NCBI GenBank assembly: GCA_002433065.1
Contig: DJHK01000001.1
Location: forward strand, 1 to 64,000
DNA: 64,000 nt
Direction of reading: 5' to 3'
Origin: Chloroflexi bacterium UBA6622
GTDB lineage: Bacteria; Chloroflexota; UBA11872
Shown here piece by piece: positions 57,404-64,000 of the stretch. How positions within the stretch are numbered: position 1 is the first letter of the stretch; every line of letters begins with the position of its first letter. The notes under the pieces were generated by a model. It had not been told where the DNA came from and searched no databases. It saw nothing but the letters and a program-made list of their open reading frames with translations. The position numbers and the translations under genes were made by a program.

Positions 57404-58976
57404 CACAGATAAGATGCGTTCCCGGGAAGGGCACGGTGGTGGAACCCCTGATCTGAGACTGAGATTAGGACCGACTTATGAACCTGCTGGGCCTGGTGGA
57501 CCGCCACGCCTTCGCGAAGCATGTGGTGTGATTGGCGTTTACGGCAATACAAACGATGCCGCAATTCAGACCTATTTTGCGCTGTTTGCCATCCAGCACC
57601 GTGGCCAGGAAAGCGCAGGCATCGCAGTAGGCGACGGGCAGCGAATGCACGCCGAACGTCGCATGGGCCTCGTGTCTCGAGTATTTTCTGAGCACCGGTT
57701 AGCACGCCTTAGAGGGAACGTTGCTATCGGGCATTGCAGGTATTCGACGGCCGGATCAAGTAATGCTTCCAACATACAGCCGGTACTACGTAGCACCGAT
57801 ATCGGACCTATGGCGCTAGGCCACAACGGAAACATCGTGAATGCTCTCGCCTTACGTGGCGAAACAGACGAACATTCGCTCGACGAAGCAGCAACTACTG
57901 ATTCGGCGGTAATTGCCGACCTTATTGCATCGGCTCCGGGAGCCACCATGCTAGATAGGGTTCGCCAAGTAATTCCGCGCCTATCAGGATCGTTTTGTCT
58001 CACCATTGCTACTCCAACCCAACTGGTTGCAGTTAGGGATGGAATGGGAAATCGTCCGCTCTGCCTTGGTAAAAGTAACGGCACCTGGGTAGTAGCTTCC
58101 GAGACCTGTGCACTGGATGCCATTGGTGCACAGTACGAACGTGATATCCAGCCCGGCGAAATAATTTCTATTGACGACGATGGTCTTCATTCGGTTCGTG
58201 TAGAGCTACCACAGCGTCATGCGACATGCGCCTTCGAATACATCTACTTTTCTAGGCCAGATTCGATAATTGACAAGTCGAGTGTCCACACGGTTCGCCG
58301 CCAAATGGGACGACATCTTGCTCAACAACATCCGGTAGACGCTGACCTTGTGATTGGTGTTCCCGACTCGGCAATAGCGGCGGCTACAGGATACGCCGAA
58401 GAGGCACAACTTCCATATGCCGACGGGTTCGTTCGAAACCGCTATATCGGCCGAACCTTTATTGAGCCGACACCACGACTCAGAAAACTCGGTGTACGTT
58501 TAAAGTTCAGTGCACTTCCTGAAGTGACACGAGGAAAACGTGTCGTAATGGTCGACGACACCATCGTTCGCGGTACCACTCAAGCTTCGCTCGTTCGACT
58601 TCTACGCGAACAGGGAGAAGCATCTGAAGTACATGTACGAATTACATCTCCGCCGATCCGATGGCCGTGCTTTCTTGGCATCGACATTCCAGACCCAGAC
58701 GAACTAATCGCCCACAACCAGAATGAGCAAACAATCTGCGACAGCCTAGGCGCCGACAGTCTCGGCTATCTGCCAGCTGGACGGTTGGTCGAGGCAATTG
58801 GACAAACTGCAGATCATTTGTGTCTTGGGTGCTTTACACATAGTTATCCCATTGACGTTCAACTTAGATTCGACAAGTTCCTGCTGGAACGACCAGAAAA
58901 TCTTCAGACGGCCATGGTCTTCCCACGTGAAGACACAATCGACCGTAACGAATCAGCGCTGCTGAATGATGACTAG
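57396..58976 (+). CDS. purF: Amidophosphoribosyltransferase, Fe-S type
   Basis: 526 residues; first committed step, making phosphoribosylamine from PRPP and glutamine. A 42-residue propeptide precedes the N-terminal nucleophile Cys43 ([11 protein letters not shown]), which must be exposed by processing. The PRPP motif is [13 protein letters not shown]. Cysteines at [19 protein letters not shown] and CLGCF correspond to the four ligands of the [4Fe-4S] cluster of Bacillus-type PurF, so this is the oxygen-sensitive, processed type. Overlaps purL and purM. Confidence 0.96.
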   Translation: MRNTDKMRSREGHGGGTPDLRLRLGPTYEPAGPGGPPRLREACGVIGVYGNTNDAAIQTYFALFAIQHRGQESAGIAVGDGQRMHAERRMGLVSRVFSEHRLARLRGNVAIGHCRYSTAGSSNASNIQPVLRSTDIGPMALGHNGNIVNALALRGETDEHSLDEAATTDSAVIADLIASAPGATMLDRVRQVIPRLSGSFCLTIATPTQLVAVRDGMGNRPLCLGKSNGTWVVASETCALDAIGAQYERDIQPGEIISIDDDGLHSVRVELPQRHATCAFEYIYFSRPDSIIDKSSVHTVRRQMGRHLAQQHPVDADLVIGVPDSAIAAATGYAEEAQLPYADGFVRNRYIGRTFIEPTPRLRKLGVRLKFSALPEVTRGKRVVMVDDTIVRGTTQASLVRLLREQGEASEVHVRITSPPIRWPCFLGIDIPDPDELIAHNQNEQTICDSLGADSLGYLPAGRLVEAIGQTADHLCLGCFTHSYPIDVQLRFDKFLLERPENLQTAMVFPREDTIDRNESALLNDD

Positions 58977-60015
58977 CCCGACATCGAACACCCGTGACCC
59001 CCAAAAATCGGCATACGTTGACGCCGGGGTAGATCTGGCCTTTGCTCGTCAAGCCAAATCCAAAATCCGTACAGCTATCGAATCTACCGAGACCAGCCTC
59101 ACCCTAGGAGCGTTTGGCGCATTCGGTGGCGCCATTCGTATTCCTTCTGGATTCAAAGAACCAGCGTTAGTTGCCAGCATCGACGGCGTCGGCACCAAAC
59201 TGCATCTCGCCATTGATTGGGGACGACCATCTACCGCAGGACACGACCTAGTCACTCACTGCCTTAATGATATTGCTGTACAAAACGCCCGCCCGCTCGC
59301 GTTTCTTGACTACGTTGCCGCCGACCATATGGACACGGACGTTCTTGTCAGTTTGGTTGAAGGAATGGCAAGGGCCTGTCAGGTAGCTAACGTTTCTTTG
59401 GTTGGAGGGGAAACCGCTCTGATGCCTGACACCTACGCGCCCGGACGTTATGACACGGTGGGTGTTGCCCTTGGCATAGCCGAGGCAGGCCAAATTCCGG
59501 ATCCAGCGTCTGTAACTGTGGGTGACATTTGCATAGGCATCCCGTCAAATGGGTTGCACACCAACGGCTACAGCCTCGCCCGAAAGCTAGTGGAGGTCGT
59601 CGAACGTACCACTACTGTCATAGAAGAGCAGACCGTAGAAGATGCCCTGTTAGCCCCGCACAGGTCATACGTAACCGAAGTACTCACCGCACTTGAAATG
59701 CCTGGCGTCCGAGTCGCCGCCCACATCACAGGTGGAGGCATCGCAGAAAATCTAGCGCGTGTTTTACCAGATACGGTTGCAGCATCAATCGACACGGAAT
59801 TGTTGCCAAAACTGGCCATTCTTGACTCAATCGCAGAAGAATTGAATGTCCAGAACGACGAGATGTTTCGTGTGTTCAACATGGGCGTAGGAATGATTTT
59901 GGTTGTTGAACCTGGAACGGTAGAAGCTCTATGTAGAGAACTTCACGATGCTCTACCGATAGGCCAGATCATCAAGCGCAAAGATTCTCCCGTGGAACTA
60001 AGTGGGGTCTCATGA
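58966..60015 (+). CDS. purM: Phosphoribosylformylglycinamidine cyclo-ligase
   Basis: 349 residues, forms AIR from FGAM with ATP. YVDAGVDLAFA at the N-terminus, LVASIDGVGTKLHLA, HCLNDIAVQNARPLAFLDY and GGETALMPDTY are PurM signatures, and AHITGGGIAENLARVLP completes the site. ATG lies eleven bases inside purF; its stop overlaps purN (ATGA). Confidence 0.96.
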   Translation: MMTSPTSNTRDPQKSAYVDAGVDLAFARQAKSKIRTAIESTETSLTLGAFGAFGGAIRIPSGFKEPALVASIDGVGTKLHLAIDWGRPSTAGHDLVTHCLNDIAVQNARPLAFLDYVAADHMDTDVLVSLVEGMARACQVANVSLVGGETALMPDTYAPGRYDTVGVALGIAEAGQIPDPASVTVGDICIGIPSNGLHTNGYSLARKLVEVVERTTTVIEEQTVEDALLAPHRSYVTEVLTALEMPGVRVAAHITGGGIAENLARVLPDTVAASIDTELLPKLAILDSIAEELNVQNDEMFRVFNMGVGMILVVEPGTVEALCRELHDALPIGQIIKRKDSPVELSGVS

Positions 60016-60659
60016 AGCTGGCAATCATGGCATCCGGTAGAGGGTCAAACGCGGCAGCTATTCTTGGCGCCGTAGATCGAGGCGACCTACACGCGCATGT
60101 GACCGCAATTATCAGCAACCGTACTGATGCCGGCGTAATAGATCTTGCTGCACAACACGGCATACCCTCGCACGTGGTTTCAAGAAAAGATTTTGATTCT
60201 CGGAATGCTCAGCAACGTCGAATGCTTGAGCTACTACAAATGACACACACCGACTTTGTTGCGCTGGCCGGATTCAACTCAATCCTTAAACCAGAGATCG
60301 TGACTGCGTATCCCAATCAAATCCTGAACATTCATCCGTCGCTTCTGCCAGCATTTGCTGGTGGTATGGCCCCACAACCTCAAACCGAAGCCCTAAAGGC
60401 TGGCGTGAAAATCAGCGGCTGCACGGTTCACTTAGTAACCAACGCGATAGATGCTGGCCCGATTGTGGCTCAAGCCCCTGTACCTGTCCTACCGGATGAC
60501 ACCGTTGATTCCCTATCAAAAAGAATCTTGCAACAGGAACATCGACTCTACCCGATGGTCCTCCAATGGTTTGCCGATGGCCAGACACAAATTTCAGATG
60601 GGCAAGTACATGTACGTTCCGAGGAGAATCAGGTCATATGGCCCAAAAGCGAGCACTGA
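60012..60659 (+). CDS. purN: Phosphoribosylglycinamide formyltransferase
   Basis: 215 residues; transfers formyl from 10-formyl-tetrahydrofolate to GAR. IMASGRGSNAAAILGAV binds the phosphate, AISNRTDAGVI-like IISNRTDAGVI follows, NIHPSLLPAFAGG carries the catalytic Asn and His, and TNAIDAGPIVAQ the catalytic Asp. Coupled to purM by ATGA; purH starts 22 bases before its end. Confidence 0.95.
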   Translation: MKLAIMASGRGSNAAAILGAVDRGDLHAHVTAIISNRTDAGVIDLAAQHGIPSHVVSRKDFDSRNAQQRRMLELLQMTHTDFVALAGFNSILKPEIVTAYPNQILNIHPSLLPAFAGGMAPQPQTEALKAGVKISGCTVHLVTNAIDAGPIVAQAPVPVLPDDTVDSLSKRILQQEHRLYPMVLQWFADGQTQISDGQVHVRSEENQVIWPKSEH

Positions 60660-62191
60660 TCAGCGTTTACGATAAATCCGGTCTCGAAGAACTGGCGGCA
60701 AGCCTATCTAAACGTGATTGGGACATCATTGCTTCTGGTGGAACGTCTAAAGCAATCGCGGAGGCAGGAATTCCCGTCCAGTCGGTCGAAGACCTTACCG
60801 GGGCCGACGAGATGCTCGACGGAAGGGTGAAGACATTGCATCCAACGATACACGCTGGAATCTTGGCACGCCGGGAATCTGGCGAGCATATGAAAGAACT
60901 TTCAGAAAAAGGGATGAGCACACTCGATCTGATCGCGGTCAACCTCTATCCATTCGCCGCGACTGTTGCCAGCGAACCGAGCCGAAGCGAATTAATCGAG
61001 AATATCGACATCGGCGGGGTAGCGCTGATTAGAGCAGCCGCAAAAAACCACGATGGTGTCTGGATCCTCGTCGACCCTGAAGACTATCCCAAAGTTTTGA
61101 GAAGCCTTGATGCCGAGGAGGACGACGCTCAACTTCGACGTGAACTGGCGGCAAAAGCGTTTGCAGCGACAGCCTTTTACGATGCTCATATCGCTGCGCA
61201 GTTACAACTAGAACTTGGAGAACATTTCCCTGAGTTCCTAACGATCCCTCTGAAAAAAGTTCAAGATCTCAGGTACGGGGAAAATCCCCATCAGCCGGGC
61301 GCCTTCTACGCTGCTGGCGCGACAGAACTTGGAACATCTGAATTGCCAGGCATAGAACAACTCCATGGCATGGATCTTTCATACATAAACATCTTAGATC
61401 TGCAGTCAGCATGGGCTTCTGCAAATGACCTGGATGACGTAGCCGTATCAATCATTAAACACACAATCCCTTGTTGTTTAGCCACGCACGCAACGTCGCA
61501 GGCTCAGGCCTATACGCGGGCCCGTGAAACTGATCCTGTATCTGCGTTTGGTGGAATTGTTGGTTTCAATCGCCCCGTGGAAGCCGACACAGTCGCAGCG
61601 ATGAAAGGACACATGTATCACGTCGTCGTCGCCCCAGATTACGAGCCAGATGCCTTACGACGGCTGAAACGCCGCAAGGATCTACGAATAATTCGTTGGC
61701 ATCCGGCAAGTAGCCGACCGCCGATGCACTTCGAAACCGCCCACGTGTGGGGAATTGACCGCGGGTACTTGGTACAAGCCCCCGATCGCAGCCCTCATGA
61801 CGAAATCCCAATGCGCACAGTAAGCATTAAGCAACCTACACAAGCAGATATCACACAAATGCGCTTTGGGCTTCGAGCGATACGCCACATCAAGTCAAAC
61901 GCAATCTTGCTTGTTCGCGACAACCGTCTAATCGGCATCGGTAGTGGCCAAGTCAATAGAGTTAATGCGGTCCGGCATGCTGTTGAACAAGCTGGGGATT
62001 TGGCGAACGGGGCCTATCTTATTTCTGACGCGTTTTTTCCGTTCGCTGATGGACCTGAACTAGCTCTGGAGGCCGGCGTTCGAGCACTCGTTTCGGTAGC
62101 AGGATCTGTTCGAGATCAAGAAGTTATCGACACGGTTAATCAGCAAGAACGAATTCTTAGTTTTATAGACGAACGACATTTCAAGCACTGA
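60638..62191 (+). CDS. purH: Bifunctional AICAR formyltransferase/IMP cyclohydrolase, divergent formyltransferase half
   Basis: 517 residues from the ATG at 60638, which lies inside purN with GAGGAG/AGG upstream; the frame is open further back but the family N-terminus (RALISVYDKSGLEELA) begins here. The cyclohydrolase half is normal (KTLHPTIHAGILARR). The formyltransferase half keeps Lys-His in IIKHTIPCC and NAILLVRDN, SDAFFPFADG and ERHFKH, but family positions KHxNPCG read KHTIPCC, and the PGGSIRD region reads VAGSVRD. It completes IMP synthesis; the changes may affect the folate step. Last gene of the operon. Confidence 0.93.
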   Translation: MAQKRALISVYDKSGLEELAASLSKRDWDIIASGGTSKAIAEAGIPVQSVEDLTGADEMLDGRVKTLHPTIHAGILARRESGEHMKELSEKGMSTLDLIAVNLYPFAATVASEPSRSELIENIDIGGVALIRAAAKNHDGVWILVDPEDYPKVLRSLDAEEDDAQLRRELAAKAFAATAFYDAHIAAQLQLELGEHFPEFLTIPLKKVQDLRYGENPHQPGAFYAAGATELGTSELPGIEQLHGMDLSYINILDLQSAWASANDLDDVAVSIIKHTIPCCLATHATSQAQAYTRARETDPVSAFGGIVGFNRPVEADTVAAMKGHMYHVVVAPDYEPDALRRLKRRKDLRIIRWHPASSRPPMHFETAHVWGIDRGYLVQAPDRSPHDEIPMRTVSIKQPTQADITQMRFGLRAIRHIKSNAILLVRDNRLIGIGSGQVNRVNAVRHAVEQAGDLANGAYLISDAFFPFADGPELALEAGVRALVSVAGSVRDQEVIDTVNQQERILSFIDERHFKH

Positions 62192-62244
62192 GGCCGGCCT
62201 GCAACCCTGACCTCGAACACCTCGTGGCTAACCCTTCTAGATAC

Positions 62245-63309
62245 CTAAGCGATACGAAGCCCGGGAGCAATATCCACGGGCTGGAACGATTCATCTCCCC
62301 GTGCGATGGCCCACGCACCTGCAACCCCTATCATCGCCGCATTATCAGTGCACCGACTGGGTAACGGGATATACAGAGGCACAGGCGCTGCCGCTTGCAT
62401 CTCTCTTCGAAGTCGAGAGTTCGCAGCAACGCCACCAGTCAGAATGATTGAGCGCGCATGATGAATTTCAGCCGCCCTGATTGTCTTGTGGACAAGCACA
62501 TCAACCACGGCCTGTTCAAAAGCGAGTGCGATATGAGCTGCTCGATTAGGCCAAGCACGCTTAGGAGTCCAGACATCTGAGTTGGAAAACATTCGGGCAG
62601 CTTCGTCTGGACCGAGTTTGTCATCATGCAAGCGTTGCACCGCAGCCTTTAATCCACTAAAACTAAAGTCGTTAGTACCCTCCAGCCACGATCTCGGAAA
62701 ATCGATTGGGGTTGACGAAACCATAGCCGCGGCCTGCTCAATCTTGGGCCCCCCGGGGAACCCAAGCCCTAGCATCCGAGCCACTTTGTCAAAAGCCTCG
62801 CCGGCGGCGTCATCTCGAGTCCGCCCCAAAACTCGATAGCTCCCCGGGGCCTTAACGAACACTAACTCGGTATGACCACCGGACACGATTAGAGCAACAG
62901 CCGGTAATTCGGGCGGACGATCGACATCAAGCCAAGCAGCCGCAATATGCCCTTCAAGATGGTTGACTGGAACCAAGGGCACCTCTAATCCATAAGCGAG
63001 ACCACGACCAAATTCCAAGCCGACCATTAGCGATCCAGGGAGCCCAGGGCCAATGGTGACGGCCACAGCATCAATTTCTCCAACTTTTATCCCCGCCTGG
63101 CTAAGGGCAGAACGACACACTTCATCAACTATCTGCATGTGAATTCGAGAAGCAACTTCTGGAACAATTCCGCCGAAAATAGCGTGAGGCTCAATCTGAG
63201 CCTGGCTAACCGTTGCCATAGGAATGATGCCATCTCGCAAAATCGCAACCGATGTGTCATCACATGAGGTCTCTATTGCAAGCAGCCACGGGGGACCAGT
63301 CTCGATCAT
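62245..63309 (-). CDS. tsaD: tRNA N6-adenosine threonylcarbamoyltransferase TsaD
   Basis: 354 residues; with TsaB and TsaE makes t6A37 in ANN-decoding tRNAs. LAIETSCDDTSVAIL starts the ASKHA fold, VNHLEGHIAAAWL carries the metal ligands (His117, His121), and ILTGGVAANSRLR the nucleotide site. The ATG at 63309 overlaps the rimI stop (ATGA) and is preferred to an in-frame TTG at 63324. Convergent with purH; the 53 bases between show a GGCCGGCC palindrome but no clear terminator. Confidence 0.96.
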   Translation of the reverse strand: MIETGPPWLLAIETSCDDTSVAILRDGIIPMATVSQAQIEPHAIFGGIVPEVASRIHMQIVDEVCRSALSQAGIKVGEIDAVAVTIGPGLPGSLMVGLEFGRGLAYGLEVPLVPVNHLEGHIAAAWLDVDRPPELPAVALIVSGGHTELVFVKAPGSYRVLGRTRDDAAGEAFDKVARMLGLGFPGGPKIEQAAAMVSSTPIDFPRSWLEGTNDFSFSGLKAAVQRLHDDKLGPDEAARMFSNSDVWTPKRAWPNRAAHIALAFEQAVVDVLVHKTIRAAEIHHARSIILTGGVAANSRLRREMQAAAPVPLYIPLPSRCTDNAAMIGVAGAWAIARGDESFQPVDIAPGLRIA

Positions 63310-63917
63310 AGTTGCGAGCTCCAAGACAACCGTCGCCGTAGTTCCTGTTCCCCCACTTCAACCTTTTCACCAAACACGTTATCGGCGACATTTTCGACGT
63401 GCATGATCAATGCATCCTCAAAATCGTCACTGTAATAGCGTGGCCGAATACCCCCTTCAGTAAAACCATACTTTCGATACAGCGCCTGAGCTGACTGATT
63501 GCTCATTCGCACCTCCAGCGTCATACGAACAGCACCGGCAAGCACAGCAAGCTTGGCCATTTGCACCATGAGCAACTCCCCGATGCCTCGACGCCGAAAC
63601 GCAGGATCGACCGCAATTGTTGTGATGTGTGCCTCATCAATCATGATCCATAGGCCCGCGTACGCAACGATGTCACAGCTCCTACTACGGGCGAACGGAA
63701 AAACAGATAATGGAAATCGAGGCTTTTTCTGATCCTGATTTCCTCCCGCACTGCTGTCTGCCCGAACCACCATGTACTGAGCCTGCTCGTTCTTGAGGAT
63801 TTCCCGTCGATAGGAATTCCTCGGCCACCTGCTAGGAAACGAGACCCTCTCAATTCGCCGAACCTGATCGAGATCATCAAGCGTCATCGGCACGACGCGA
63901 AATATCTCATCAGTCAT
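63306..63917 (-). CDS. rimI: GNAT acetyltransferase RimI-like
   Basis: 203 residues, GNAT fold. TIAVDPAFRRRGIGELLM is the acetyl-CoA loop (RxxGxG type), NQSAQALYRKYGFTEGG the C-terminal motif of RimI, and RYYSDDFEDALIM fits ribosomal-protein S18 N-acetyltransferases. It carries an insert (about 20 residues, GGNQDQKKPR region) and is longer than the usual ~150. Lies between tsaB and tsaD, overlapping both, as often found. Confidence 0.9.
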   Translation of the reverse strand: MTDEIFRVVPMTLDDLDQVRRIERVSFPSRWPRNSYRREILKNEQAQYMVVRADSSAGGNQDQKKPRFPLSVFPFARSRSCDIVAYAGLWIMIDEAHITTIAVDPAFRRRGIGELLMVQMAKLAVLAGAVRMTLEVRMSNQSAQALYRKYGFTEGGIRPRYYSDDFEDALIMHVENVADNVFGEKVEVGEQELRRRLSWSSQL

Positions 63918-63999
63918 CGGTGCTGGCCTTGTGTTGGTCTGATGCTTGGACCCATGGCTTCGCCGTGGTTGGCGGCTGAATGTAGACAGGCTCTGCTCC
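63910..63999 (-). CDS. tsaB: TsaB C-terminus (partial, runs off the window)
   Basis: The last 29 codons of a minus-strand gene. AEPVYIQPPTTAKPW matches the end of TsaB (YeaZ), where a PxYLRPP-like motif is usual. Its TGA at 63910-63912 lies inside rimI (eight-base overlap), which fits the common order tsaB-rimI-tsaD. TsaB is the partner that activates TsaD in t6A synthesis. The start and main domain are outside the window. Confidence 0.7.
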   Translation of the reverse strand, partial: GAEPVYIQPPTTAKPWVQASDQHKASTDD

Positions 64000-64000
64000 A

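Noticed and set aside
60566..60637. 24-codon N-terminal extension of PurH
   Set aside because: Overlaps purN, no family similarity; the ATG at 60638 matches the known PurH start.
1..64000. CRISPR arrays, insertion sequences, prophage or integrase genes
   Set aside because: No regularly spaced repeats, transposase or integrase motifs were found on either strand.

Overview
This is a bacterial chromosome segment of moderate GC with two unlike halves. The purine genes are of the Gram-positive/archaeal kind (separate PurS, PurQ and PurL; a PurF carrying four Fe-S cysteines). Exported proteins are mostly lipoproteins, no outer-membrane or LPS export genes are seen, and GTG/TTG starts are common. 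The very large multi-membrane-span proteins with ectodomains recall surface-glycan enzymes of actinobacteria and Chloroflexota. A Chloroflexota-like organism (SAR202/Dehalococcoidia type) is my guess, at low confidence; no rRNA or other marker allows proof.

Positions 1-31500 are a cell-surface glycan locus. The plus strand starts with the end of a DegT-type sugar aminotransferase joined in frame to a degenerate family-2 glycosyltransferase. An epimerase and a GT2 follow. Next come a lactonase-like amidohydrolase and a second aminotransferase (minus), then an O-carbamoyltransferase, a methyltransferase, a 930-residue membrane protein and a polyprenol-phosphate-type GT2 (plus). The minus strand from 26562 down to 11898 reads as one block: epimerase, second O-carbamoyltransferase, 1210-residue membrane protein, 451-residue membrane protein, then 1154- and 1042-residue membrane proteins. 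The three largest are paralogues with a polytopic N-half, a beta-rich outer part and a last anchoring helix; the 930-residue protein shares the plan. The inferred scheme is that GT2 enzymes charge a lipid carrier, the giant proteins act as GT-C-like transferases or polymer assembly factors outside the membrane, and the carbamoyl-, methyl- and aminotransferases and epimerases supply or decorate sugars. A tRNA-Thr, two paralogous propeller lipoproteins with a small exported protein between them, a frameshifted NDP-sugar dehydrogenase remnant and another GT2 close the region.

Positions 31500-39000 hold mixed genes: a large esterase, a lipoprotein joining a trypsin-like protease to a TolB-type propeller, a small lipoprotein candidate, a c-type cytochrome lipoprotein, acetyl-CoA synthetase and a Gfo/Idh/MocA oxidoreductase.

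Positions 39000-64000 are housekeeping: a PHP protein coupled to Lon; the cell-elongation set mreB-mreC-mreD-PBP2-rodA running into homoserine kinase; then a tightly overlapping purine operon guaA-purD-B-C-S-Q-L-F-M-N-H. It lacks purE and purK. A promoter-like -10 box and a strongly structured RNA leader with mutually exclusive pairings stand before guaA and are the best candidate here for an undescribed regulatory element. The window ends with the tsaB-rimI-tsaD tRNA-modification cluster on the minus strand.
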